Assembly: GCF_030161375.1 (NCBI RefSeq)
Contig: NZ_BSSQ01000011.1
Coordinates: forward strand, 253,041-317,040
DNA from: Paenibacillus glycanilyticus
Lineage (GTDB): Bacteria; Bacillota; Bacilli; Paenibacillales; Paenibacillaceae
Direction of reading: 5' to 3'
DNA: 64,000 bases
Positions 45,301 through 52,902 of this stretch are shown here, in pieces. The position numbers were made by a program, and so were the translations under genes. Below the pieces are notes generated by a model that saw only the letters and a program-made list of their open reading frames with translations, made no database searches and was not told the origin of the DNA. Every line of letters begins with the position of its first letter. Within the stretch, counting starts at the first letter, position 1.

Positions 45301-47991
45301 CCTGACGGAAAGTACACGTTTACTAAAAGCTTCCGGCCAAACAACAATGAATCTAGAGACTTAACGGTTTATGTGGATGATGACAATTCCGCCTATTTAA
45401 TTTCTACAGCCAATGTAAATTCAGATATGAAGCTCTACAAGCTGACATCAGACTATTTATCGGTTGAGAAAGAAATCACGACCATTTACAGCGGAAAGTT
45501 TAGAGAAGCGCCTACTGTTGTTAAAAAGGATGGTGTCTATTTCCTGATTACTTCAGGTGCGTCGGGCTGGTATCCAAATCAAGCTATGTATTCAACAGCA
45601 ACATCGATGAATGGTCCATGGTCGGAGTTGAAAAAGTTGGGTAATGGATCTTCATTCAGCGCTCAGAGCGGTGGTGTCGTCACGATTAAAGGAGATACAA
45701 CGACCTCTTATATTTGGAACGTATATAGATGGCTAGGTGATGCAAAACAAATGTGGATGCCTCTTGTATTATCTGGTACGACAGCCTATGTGGATTACAC
45801 GGAACAACTGTCAGTGGATTTTCAATCTGGTGTAGTGGCGCCTATCTCGAACGGGGATCTCTTATCCCAAGGCAAAACGGCAACAGCCGAGAATGAAACA
45901 CTGGCTAACCCAGCAAGCAGCGCAAATGACGGAGATTATTCGACCAACTGGTCGGCGACAAGTAATTATTCATGGCCAAAATGGTGGAAAGTAGACCTTG
46001 GTGCAAATTATGATCTAACGAATGTACAAATCTCTTGGCCGATGGTGCAGGGTTCTGAGGGATATTATAAGTACCGAATCGAAACGAGCAATGATGATGT
46101 TCATTATGAAGTGGCATTGGACAGAACCGGCGTCACGGAATATGGCTTCACTACAGATAAGATTGCAGGGAATGCGAGATATGTAAGAATAGTTCTAGTA
46201 GATGCCGTGCTCCAGAATAATCCGAATAACAATTGGTATACGCCGCAAATATCGGAAGTGAAGGTTTTCGGTTATCTCCCTGGTAAAACTGAAGGACTAA
46301 CAGCTGAAGCATTAACGGCATCATCTGTACGGTTAGACTGGGCTGCGTCTTCGAATACGCAAAGTTACAATGTATACCGCAAGGAGGCGACGGACGCCAG
46401 GTTCAAGAAAATTAACAGCTCTCTTGTTCGTTCGGGAACCTTTATGGACACTGGATTAAATCCTGGTACGGACTATGAATATAAGATAACTGCAATAGAA
46501 GCTGGTGTAGAATCGGTCCTCTCGGACGTTGCTGAGACAAGGACGAAAGATGCAGTCAAGGTAACCTCAATAACTGTAAAAGGTAAGGATGACCAATTAA
46601 AAATTACTACAAATAGAGGCTCATTGCAGTTGATTGCAGAGGTTCAGCCGTCTAAGGCAACAGATCCTACAATTCTTTGGTCTGTCAGCAACGAAGAAGG
46701 TACATCGACAGACGTGGCTGTAATTAATGAAGATGGATTATTAACAGCAAACAAAAACGGCAAAGTAAGGGTTACGGCGGCAGCAAGAGATGACTCGGGT
46801 ATTACGGGCAGTGTTGTAGTAACGATTAGCGGACAGGGAAGTGAAGGTGGTTCAGGCTCCGCTACCAATCCTGGAGTTGGACTAACGGATGTGAGCGAGC
46901 AGGAACTTCGCAACTTAGAGAATGGCAGCATTGCTGAGATTAAGCTGAACTCAGGCAAGAATGAAATTTCGTTACCTGGGAACACAGCTGCTATTCTCGG
47001 CCAAACTCCGTTAACTCTTAGTACTGAAGACGTTAAGATAATAATCCCGTCTGAAGTGTTGAAAGCATTGCATACATTAGCGGCACAAGCAGGAGAATCT
47101 GCGGGGGCTCAAATCATTGTTAGTTTAAAGCCATTAAACGAACCGATGGACGATAGCAGTCATCCTGGTTTAGCAGCCGCAGGGCATACTTACGATCTTG
47201 GTCTATTCCTTCGTACAGCAGAACGGAAGGAATACCGTTTAAGCGAATTTGATAAACCAATAAGGGTTGTATTCAAGTATGAAGCCGGCAAGGTAGATGA
47301 TCAATTAATTGGAGTATACTTATACAATGATGTCACTAAATCATGGGATTATGTTGTTAGTACGACTAATAAAGAGAACACTGCAATTACAGCAGATTTA
47401 ACTCATTTCAGCAAGTATGCCGTGTTTGAATTCAAGAAATCGTTTAAAGACTTGCCTAGCGATCATTGGGCTTACCGGACAGTGCAGGTACTGGCGGCTA
47501 AACATATTGTGACCGGTGTGACGAAAGAGGAATTTAAACCTGATGGATCTACAACACGCGCGGAATTTATTGCAATGCTGACCAGAGCGCTTGGACTAAG
47601 CAGTTCGGTTACTACAAATGCTTTCTCTGATGTTAGGCCGAATGCATGGTATGCTACTTCCATTGCGGCAGCCTATGAAGCGGGATTAATTCAAGGTACT
47701 ACGGATAATGCTTTTGAACCAAATGCAGTCATCACAAGGGAGCAGATGGCGGTATTGCTGGTCCGTGCTTATATTTATATGTCTGGTAATACCCTTCAAT
47801 CTGAAGCTGGTCTTGGCAGTATCAAAGACACAAATAAAATATCCGCATGGGCATTTAACGAAGTTACCCAAGCAATTTCAGCGGGGCTTATGAAGGGAGA
47901 TACGAATCGAATGTTTAATCCGGGGACATTTGCTAGCCGGGCAGAAACAGCCCAAGCTGTATATAACTTATTGCAGCTTGTTGTGACTTAA
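39355..47991 (+). CDS. Giant SLH-anchored multidomain surface protein with three GH43-like propellers
   Basis: In 2878 residues, in order: signal peptide (1-29); LamG-like domain (about 34-255); two bacterial Ig-like domains (258-427); second LamG-like domain (431-650); two Ig-like domains (650-835); GH43-like propeller 1 (about 838-1130) with RDPY (Asp887), WAPE and AEGP carrying the three expected acids; Ig-like (1130-1205); FN3 (1208-1295); GH43-like propeller 2 (1302-1620); F5/8 type C (1622-1765); FN3 (1769-1860); propeller 3 (1867-2160); F5/8 type C (2166-2305); FN3 (2309-2400); Ig-like Big_2 (2402-2490); a stalk-like domain; three SLH repeats (about 2696-2878). Propellers 2 and 3 lack RDP, having IERPK/LEGVQ, so may be divergent. 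SLH repeats attach to pyruvylated wall polymer. Predicted arabinan/xylan-type debranching. Confidence 0.9.
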   Translation: MYRRWFTMLMVVTLLASMFSGMTANKAIAATDPSLKLWYEFNESSGTVAADSSGNGNDGTLSGGATLSEGAVNLDGLNGNVHMPNDILANISEITVITNVYVDPGNQDPSWFFSFGNRSTENTGWGANYLMATSSEGNPKAARFVISKDKWTDEQSVRKQGTIQSGNWKNIAITIKKNSNDAKYTGTFYEDGVVVGTKSDIVTLPKDLGGGKTTENNIGRPAYNADKYFKGKVSDFRLYDRALSESEINTIVYENLSDNEAVQRLKEKLSLGDLSAVTGNLQLPNSFQGGMEITWESSNTAIIENNGTVHRSPDANTVVQLTATISRNGVSDTKTFQATVLEGKTIVTVDSTSYTLPFIHATHNTVLTASYVDGTTSDVTSQATITSSDPTIATVSENGIVEGINEGSATISIDYLGTVYNVQVNVVKESNLKLWYKMDNKTGSIATDSSGNGNDGVLSEGASWTSGKGGVGAVALNGSTGSIKMPDQLLKGMTEVTVSANVFANSVSRPSWIFGFSSVTDAAVNNSKYMGLLAADNQGSNGNFRFAISTDKWTLEQSATRTNVPFGAGDWKNVTVTIAKNSSDAKYTALLYENGVEVGRNTGLTILPKDLENTLFNYIGRPPYAGDRWFNGKVSDFRLYDRALKATEVQGLAGQLTYQDILEDAEALTLGDIKEVKSSLELPHTGGNGTVITWASENDIIVNGLTGEINRPEAGAGDIQVKLTATLSKEGMSTTKTFVVTVIEQVSDELSVELDKAALSLGDDLHALKHDLLLPAKGKEQSTIVWSSSNPETINTETGVVIRPAQGSLDAQVTLTATISKGSIQDQKTFVITVKSKDRFAGYLLSYFKTADESLYQAYSRDGLHWTTLNKGNRILKPIIGNKSIRDPYIIRDQEGKYHLFSTDSWTSKNLLIYDSEDLVNWTNGRAVPFSPENSTDAWAPEVYYDAAKNNYVVIYSAKVPGNPVSSEHRPYYRTTTDFVTFSAPKMLFNPGHDVIDPTVIEDGGKFYTYYKDERENSSANPTGKRIKMAVSGDGLIGTYDTANYPNAVIPAEAEGPTILKSFKDNKWYMYTDEYNKGIYSGYSATDLASGVWTKLEAGEYQLPINVRHASVMEISEDEIAKLLDGYATMTKIEPIELAIDTGEQLKLPAEVDAQYSDGTIDRVKVQWDEVDPQIYAVPGTFDIYGVITNSAIKAKATVTVGGSAVKRPSGVIVMENGTHTMNLKWNALSGAESYNIYRSNLLFGTYTKLNSNEIKDTSFKDTGLIENTTYYYAVTAVTSEGESAKSDRVTARTGTALITNGDFWYADNGDKIQAHGGGMIKVGDTYYWFGEDKTKDEPHFYNIKVYASKDLKSWTFRNNVLTQTSKGENGQPAPDLADSNIERPKVLYNEKTKKYVLWMHYENGKDYGLARVAVATSDTIDGDYTYIASFRPNAEDPYHTGDPNIGKDSRDMTVFKDTDGTAYLFSSSSVNADMILYKLTDDYTGVASELGKIYSGPYREAPAIVKKGEIYYLVTSAASGWYPNQAMYSTTRTIADVSSWSPLKNIGNTSAFYTQSSYIFTVEGTEDTSYFLHADRWNPAKLGDSKYIWLPLTLNGTEASMDFYEQFDLDAEKGTIVVPPANPLISQGKPAIAQSTKPVTAQEDYSAGKANDGNYDTSWMASAGTWPHWWRVDLGAEYDLSNIQISWFMYKGSEAYYQYKIETSDDDINYKVTLDRTNNSIYGFTSDKLTGKARYVRVNMVNAVLFNNPNNWYTPQLYEVKVYGTLRTPSVPQGLGTIGVQTPGADVSKINVKWNSVSGATLYKLYRADNAVGPFTEIYSGSTVAYTDVGLQSGKTYYYKIRSQNDAGESELSSAVSATTFSIPTDSMTFTNGENWWKDDEGKSLGLGGFFKAGSAYYFLIGSKENGKFKKLDMYKSLDLKTWTFSNTVLESEDHPELALANLEGVQIVYNKNTNKYIMWMHYENGIDYGLARVATAYSDTPDGKYTFTKSFRPNNNESRDLTVYVDDDNSAYLISTANVNSDMKLYKLTSDYLSVEKEITTIYSGKFREAPTVVKKDGVYFLITSGASGWYPNQAMYSTATSMNGPWSELKKLGNGSSFSAQSGGVVTIKGDTTTSYIWNVYRWLGDAKQMWMPLVLSGTTAYVDYTEQLSVDFQSGVVAPISNGDLLSQGKTATAENETLANPASSANDGDYSTNWSATSNYSWPKWWKVDLGANYDLTNVQISWPMVQGSEGYYKYRIETSNDDVHYEVALDRTGVTEYGFTTDKIAGNARYVRIVLVDAVLQNNPNNNWYTPQISEVKVFGYLPGKTEGLTAEALTASSVRLDWAASSNTQSYNVYRKEATDARFKKINSSLVRSGTFMDTGLNPGTDYEYKITAIEAGVESVLSDVAETRTKDAVKVTSITVKGKDDQLKITTNRGSLQLIAEVQPSKATDPTILWSVSNEEGTSTDVAVINEDGLLTANKNGKVRVTAAARDDSGITGSVVVTISGQGSEGGSGSATNPGVGLTDVSEQELRNLENGSIAEIKLNSGKNEISLPGNTAAILGQTPLTLSTEDVKIIIPSEVLKALHTLAAQAGESAGAQIIVSLKPLNEPMDDSSHPGLAAAGHTYDLGLFLRTAERKEYRLSEFDKPIRVVFKYEAGKVDDQLIGVYLYNDVTKSWDYVVSTTNKENTAITADLTHFSKYAVFEFKKSFKDLPSDHWAYRTVQVLAAKHIVTGVTKEEFKPDGSTTRAEFIAMLTRALGLSSSVTTNAFSDVRPNAWYATSIAAAYEAGLIQGTTDNAFEPNAVITREQMAVLLVRAYIYMSGNTLQSEAGLGSIKDTNKISAWAFNEVTQAISAGLMKGDTNRMFNPGTFASRAETAQAVYNLLQLVVT

Positions 47992-48003
47992 TCTAATGCG
48001 TGC

Positions 48004-48040
48004 AAGAAAAAGAAGACCAGGGTTCCTGGTCTTCTTTTTC
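48004..48040 (+). terminator. Terminator after the giant surface protein
   Basis: A stem built on AGAAGACCAGG and CCTGGTCTTCT, extended by A and T tracts, with a 3-4 base loop and five T at the end. Confidence 0.85.
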
Positions 48041-48123
48041 GCATTTTTTAAACGATTTCCGAAATTTTTAGTGTATATGGCTATCTTGTCCTAGAGTTAC
48101 ACTAAGTTTGCGCGAATACAGAT

Positions 48124-48137
48124 GCTTGCCGGCAAGC
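48124..48137. promoter_or_regulatory. Perfect palindrome, possible LacI-family operator
   Basis: GCTTGCCGGCAAGC is a 14-base perfect palindrome with a central CG, the shape of many LacI/GalR operators, 61 bases before the start of the BNR-protein gene. No regulator of that type is in the window. It is not followed by T, so it is not a terminator. Confidence 0.4.
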
Positions 48138-48197
48138 GATATCGTACATGATTAATGTTATTGGATACAGTTAACCAATGAAAGGTGGCAAACCGTC

Positions 48198-49679
48198 ATG
48201 ATAAGAATGGGTACAAGGAAAATATTTATGTTTATCATCGCATTTATGTTAGCGCTCACATTTTTTGTTCCTTCAATAAAAGTTGATGCTTATGGTCCTT
48301 CCGTGATGTACACCGGAACGAATCCGGCTCCAGGCTACCCAAGAGCAATACAACTTCAATATAACGGTGCCAATAATGGTAAGATGCTCGCTGTATTTGA
48401 TCACAACGTGGCGACTATGCCTACTTTCAAAGTGTTTGAAAGCACTGATAGCGGGGCTAACTGGGCTCAAGTTGGTTCTGTGTCCGATACACAGAATGGT
48501 TGGGGGATGAGGTACCAGCCGCATCTGTATGAGCTTCCTCAGGCTATAGGCAATATGCCAGCGGGTACACTCCTTATTGCCGGAAACTCCATTCCTTCGG
48601 ATTATACTGCAACCAAGATCGATATTTATAAGAGCAATGATCTGGGGAGGACATGGTCCTTCTTAAGTTCGGTAGCAACGGGTGGAGACGCTAACCCGGA
48701 CAGTCTCCATGACCCGATATGGGAGCCATTCCTTCTAGTGGCTAATAATAAACTGATTTGCTACTATTCTGACGAACGTGATCCAGCTTATGCTCAGAAG
48801 CTTGTTCATCAGACTTCGACCAATGGTACATCTTGGGGCAGTGTTGTCAATGATGTTGCTTTAACGACACAATGGTATCGACCTGGTATGGCTACGATTG
48901 CCAAAATGGCTAATGGGAAATATATTATGACCTACGAAATGGCGCCGTTAAGTGGATGGCCGGTTCATTATCAAATCTCTTCAAATCCTGAGGTATGGGA
49001 CACTGCAAATATGGGGACATATATTGGGGCTGGTGGAGGCACACCGTATGTCGTGACGATGCCTAACGGAAAAATCATAGTGTCCATGCTGGAACATCCT
49101 GAAATATTCGTAAACTCGAATAATGGGACCGGAAGCTGGACAACACTTTCAACTCCAATGGTAGATTCCTATAGTCGAAGCATGACCCCTTTAGCAAACG
49201 GCCGATTATTCATTATTACGTCCAATGGCAATAACATTGAATATGGAGATATGGATGCAGGTGGGACTTTGGCGAAATTTATTAATCGGAGCACAGGTAA
49301 AGCATTAGATAATACGGGATCCATAGTCGATGGGACGGACGTAGCTCAATGGACAAACGTAGCCTCCAATAATTTAGTCTGGGAGGTACAGAGGGGGAAC
49401 GATGGCTATTATAAACTTAAGAGTGTAACAGGCCAAAGAAATTTGGATTCGTTGAATCGTACAGCAAACGGTCAGAATGTGGGGCAATCTACCAATTCCA
49501 ATTCTAATAACCAACAGTGGAGAATTAACTATACGAGTGACGGATATCTCAAGCTGGTCAACCGGGCTAATGGCTTAGCTGTGGATACAGGGGGACTTAA
49601 TTATAATGGAGCGCTCATGCAAATGTGGACTTTATCATCGAATTTCAATCAGTTCTGGACAATGGTTCCACAAAACTAA
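48198..49679 (+). CDS. Secreted BNR/Asp-box propeller glycosidase with ricin-type domain
   Basis: The 493-residue protein has a signal peptide (about 1-31), a six-bladed sialidase-fold propeller (about 35-350) with Asp boxes STDSGANW and SNDLGRTW plus a CYYSDERDP segment, and a C-terminal ricin-B/CBM13-like domain (about 360-493) with the repeated Gln-X-Trp ends QQW and QFW. This architecture fits GH93 exo-arabinanase-like or GH33-like enzymes; the classic sialidase FRIP arginine is only YPR here, so I favour the GH93-like reading without certainty. AAAGGTGG precedes ATG 48198. It shares the propeller with the convergent gene at 49771. Confidence 0.8.
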   Translation: MIRMGTRKIFMFIIAFMLALTFFVPSIKVDAYGPSVMYTGTNPAPGYPRAIQLQYNGANNGKMLAVFDHNVATMPTFKVFESTDSGANWAQVGSVSDTQNGWGMRYQPHLYELPQAIGNMPAGTLLIAGNSIPSDYTATKIDIYKSNDLGRTWSFLSSVATGGDANPDSLHDPIWEPFLLVANNKLICYYSDERDPAYAQKLVHQTSTNGTSWGSVVNDVALTTQWYRPGMATIAKMANGKYIMTYEMAPLSGWPVHYQISSNPEVWDTANMGTYIGAGGGTPYVVTMPNGKIIVSMLEHPEIFVNSNNGTGSWTTLSTPMVDSYSRSMTPLANGRLFIITSNGNNIEYGDMDAGGTLAKFINRSTGKALDNTGSIVDGTDVAQWTNVASNNLVWEVQRGNDGYYKLKSVTGQRNLDSLNRTANGQNVGQSTNSNSNNQQWRINYTSDGYLKLVNRANGLAVDTGGLNYNGALMQMWTLSSNFNQFWTMVPQN

Positions 49680-49706
49680 AGAATAATTAAGCACCTTCTA
49701 AAAGAA

Positions 49707-49752
49707 ATGGCTTTCCTTAGTTGTTTATCAACTTAAGGAAAGCCATCTTTTT
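49707..49752. terminator. Terminator between the two BNR-protein genes
   Basis: ATGGCTTTCCTTA (49707-49719) pairs with TAAGGAAAGCCAT (49733-49745), followed by CTTTTT. It separates convergent genes and may act both ways. Confidence 0.8.
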
Positions 49753-49770
49753 CTATTATTCTGACTAAGC

Positions 49771-51294
49771 TTAACCTTCCTGATCTATCTCAATACAATC
49801 AATCTCAACTTCACCAAATGTAGTATTGAACTGCAAAGTATTCACACCTTGGTTAAGAGAAATGAAGAGAGAAGCCCACAAAAATCGTTCCCAGTCTACA
49901 GCTGGAGGATAGCTTATGGGTAGGTTGACTTCATCATTTATTAAAACCGTTTGAATACTGTCTGTCTTAGTACCATTTGAGTATCGTATACGCAACTTAT
50001 ACGTTCCGCTAACTGGTACATGAATGTGATCGAAGCGAATGGAGCTGTCCAGAGAGATGAACCGAACTTTTTCGCCGCAAGAAGCATCTATATTGGATAA
50101 AATTTGCACGTTGCAGGTTTTGGCATGTCTGGCTTCATATCTTTGAGCGTGCAGAGGCCTGATTCCTACACGAATTTCATTGAGGTTAGTAACCAGATTT
50201 TCTACAGACGTTGCTTGATAAAGAATTCTATGGTCAAGACTAGTATCAAAGCTATGGCTATAACCTGCCAACTGATGATGATAAGTAACGGCCAGGGGTA
50301 ACCTCTCCCATTTACCTTCGCCTAAATTGTAATTGACAAAAAAATTCTGTTCTCCAACAATGTTGCCATCGTTATTTACGCCCCATTTTGCTGAAACAAT
50401 AATCATCCCATTGGGATGTTCGGTAGGAACCCATTTGCAATAAGGAGCAGCACCTATACCTACTCCATCCTCCAGAAGTAGTGGTGTTCCGATATCATCA
50501 GCATTCCATGTTAATCCATCATCAGAAAATTTAAAGTAAATCGGCCCAACATTATGGGCGTTACTTGGAAGATTAACGACCTCGTATGCAGCAAAAAATC
50601 GTCCATTGGGCAATCGGGTAACAGTAATCATACCTGGTCTATCGTTATTATTCGCTATTGCTACATCATTTACCAGCTCTCCCCAGCTCAAGCCGCCGTC
50701 TAAGGAAACGCGGTGTACCAGCGCTTGGTGAATACCATTGCTCTTCTGGCGTTCGTCGGAATAATAACAAACGAGGTTATCATAGGCATCAATTCCAAAG
50801 AAGGGTTCCCAAATGGAGGTTGTAGCCGCTTCTGCGCTTGCGTCACAAATAGCAGGTCCTCCGTGATCGACAGTGCTTAAGTATGTCCAGGAAGCACCGC
50901 AATCTTGGCTCATATAGACGACAATAGAGGTACTTGAACCGTCATTTGGAATACAATCTCCAGCGAGAAGGAGCGTGCCTGCAGGCAAATTTCCCAATTG
51001 AACGGGCAATTCAAATAAAACCGGCTGAAGTTTGTTTCCCAGTCCATATTGCGTGTCTCGAACGTTAGTAACAAATTGCCAGGTCGCGCCATTGTCCGTG
51101 CTTTTGTAGATGGGCCATACCGTCTCCTTATTAACAAAAGCATATAATTCATAGGTGCATAATAAAGTGCCGTTGCTAGGTCCATTGTGTCGTAAGCATA
51201 GGATGCGCGGATAGGCGGCACCTCCTTCTGCATAACTATGCGAGGGATCTGGCGTACCGACTAAGGATCCATTCAATGAGTATGGTAATGGCAT
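49771..51294 (-). CDS. Cytoplasmic BNR/Asp-box propeller protein with C-terminal sugar-binding-like domain
   Basis: The 507-residue protein is paralogous to the 48198 product over its first about 370 residues. Shared pieces include YPRxxxLxxNGxxNG, the CYYSDER segment and NDVA. Asp boxes are STDNGATW, SQDCGASW and SLDGGLSW. The C-terminal about 125 residues look like a CBM6/CBM35-type beta-sandwich (VPVSGTYKLRIRYSNGT, GEVEIDCIEID). It has no signal peptide, unlike its partner, so the two probably act on polymer outside and oligomer inside. GGGAGG precedes the start; the yesN-like gene ends 24 bases upstream, so it is probably the third gene of the yesM-yesN operon. Confidence 0.8.
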   Translation of the reverse strand: MPLPYSLNGSLVGTPDPSHSYAEGGAAYPRILCLRHNGPSNGTLLCTYELYAFVNKETVWPIYKSTDNGATWQFVTNVRDTQYGLGNKLQPVLFELPVQLGNLPAGTLLLAGDCIPNDGSSTSIVVYMSQDCGASWTYLSTVDHGGPAICDASAEAATTSIWEPFFGIDAYDNLVCYYSDERQKSNGIHQALVHRVSLDGGLSWGELVNDVAIANNNDRPGMITVTRLPNGRFFAAYEVVNLPSNAHNVGPIYFKFSDDGLTWNADDIGTPLLLEDGVGIGAAPYCKWVPTEHPNGMIIVSAKWGVNNDGNIVGEQNFFVNYNLGEGKWERLPLAVTYHHQLAGYSHSFDTSLDHRILYQATSVENLVTNLNEIRVGIRPLHAQRYEARHAKTCNVQILSNIDASCGEKVRFISLDSSIRFDHIHVPVSGTYKLRIRYSNGTKTDSIQTVLINDEVNLPISYPPAVDWERFLWASLFISLNQGVNTLQFNTTFGEVEIDCIEIDQEG

Positions 51295-51318
51295 AATCCT
51301 ATAACCTCCCTGTACTTG

Positions 51319-52902
51319 TTAAGGTACGCTTCTTCTGAATTCCGCCGGAGAGATATTCTCCGTCTTTTTGAAAGTTGTGAAAAAATAATTCGCGTTCGTA
51401 TATCCTACCTGCTCTGAAATTTCCGTTATCCTCAAGTTCGTCTCGATAAGGAGTTTTTTAGCCCATTCAATCCTAAGTCCATTGACATAGTTGGTGAATG
51501 ATTCTCCCGTTTCTTTTTTGAATAAATACCCGAGGTATCCTGGACTGACATTGAACTTCTCCGCAAGAGTGGAGAGATTGATGTTTTCGGAGAGATGCTC
51601 GTCGATGTAACGGATTAATTTAGTCGTTATAGGGCTTACGTTCTTAAGGGCATGTTCAAACAAATCGAAGGCTTGATGAATCAAGCCTATTATGTCTTCC
51701 CGTATCTGATAGACCGATTGATTGACATATAGGGCAGTAAGCAGCTTAGGAAAAGAATCGAAAATAGGGAAGGAATCATGCTGCTTCTTTCTTATGGCAT
51801 ATTTAATCTGGTACACAATATCGATCACTAATTCTTTTACATCCGAAGGTTCATAAATCGTACTGTCTTGTAATTGGGAAAAAAAACTCTCGACGAAACG
51901 AATAGTCCGTTCACGGTCCAAAGCCATGATAGCGTCCTGAAGTTCTGTTCCATCGAAGGTAAACCTTTTTTTCATGATAGCTGCTGCTTGCATAGTCTCA
52001 TCGTAGAAAAGAATACTGTTGGATGGACGGAGCATTTGATAATCTTGCAGTTGTTTGGCGCGGGTATAGCTCAGGTGGACATTCTGAAACATAGTCTCCA
52101 GACTGCCGACGGTAATAAATACGTCAACTCCAAGCAGTCTATTAATAACGGACACGCTTTCTTTGAGAATGGCTTTAATAGCATCAAAGTCTTGCTTCTT
52201 GGCGTTCGAGATAATGAGAGTGACGTCTTCTTCCGGACCGCAAAAGATTTGGAATTGGAGAATGCTGCCGATGATGTCCGTGCAAATGTTCTGAATGGCG
52301 AAACGCAGCAAATTTTTCTGTGGGATTTTGCTTGCTGCATGGTGCTCGTTTTGGCCAGCAACTTTTATGATCACCGTGATAAAGCTTGAGCTGTCGATGG
52401 ACATATGGAGCAAAGATGCTCTCTCCAAAAACTCTCCCTTTTCGATATCGCCTGCTACCCACCGGTACAATATGTTATCTTTCAGAATGTTCATTCCCTG
52501 TCTAAAGTCGATCTGCTTATAGATTTCACTTTCAATTTTTTGAATGATATTTTGCAGGGTAGATTCAAGTTCAATTACGGACACGGGCTTCAGTAAATAA
52601 TTCTCAATACCAAGGGCAATCGCCTTCTTGACGTATTCAAAGTCATCATAGCCGCTTAACACGATATATTTGACGTTCATCTGTTTCTCATTCATAGTCT
52701 CGATTAATTCAAGTCCCGTTAGAACCGGCATTCTAATATCAGTAATAAGGATATGGGCTGATGTGCGAGACAATAACTCGAGCGCTTCTGCGCCGTCCGA
52801 GCATTGACCGATCACCTCCAACCCCATTTCATTCCAGTTAATTAAATTGACTAAGCCGAGTAGAATGAGCGGCTCGTCATCGACTAGGATGACCTTGTAC
52901 AT
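51319..52902 (-). CDS. YesN-type response regulator (REC + AraC HTH)
   Basis: The 527-residue protein has an N-terminal receiver domain (about 1-125) with acidic pair DD (8-9), phospho-acceptor Asp55 in ILITDIRMP, and lysine in YLLKP; a middle region of about 280 residues; and a C-terminal AraC double helix-turn-helix (about 425-527; LSTLAEKFNVSPGYLGYLFKK, ITEISEQVGYTNANYFFTTFK by position). The start overlaps the end of the sensor kinase gene by 19 bases, showing coupling. It probably activates the divergent transport operon of cassette B. Confidence 0.93.
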   Translation of the reverse strand: MYKVILVDDEPLILLGLVNLINWNEMGLEVIGQCSDGAEALELLSRTSAHILITDIRMPVLTGLELIETMNEKQMNVKYIVLSGYDDFEYVKKAIALGIENYLLKPVSVIELESTLQNIIQKIESEIYKQIDFRQGMNILKDNILYRWVAGDIEKGEFLERASLLHMSIDSSSFITVIIKVAGQNEHHAASKIPQKNLLRFAIQNICTDIIGSILQFQIFCGPEEDVTLIISNAKKQDFDAIKAILKESVSVINRLLGVDVFITVGSLETMFQNVHLSYTRAKQLQDYQMLRPSNSILFYDETMQAAAIMKKRFTFDGTELQDAIMALDRERTIRFVESFFSQLQDSTIYEPSDVKELVIDIVYQIKYAIRKKQHDSFPIFDSFPKLLTALYVNQSVYQIREDIIGLIHQAFDLFEHALKNVSPITTKLIRYIDEHLSENINLSTLAEKFNVSPGYLGYLFKKETGESFTNYVNGLRIEWAKKLLIETNLRITEISEQVGYTNANYFFTTFKKTENISPAEFRRSVP

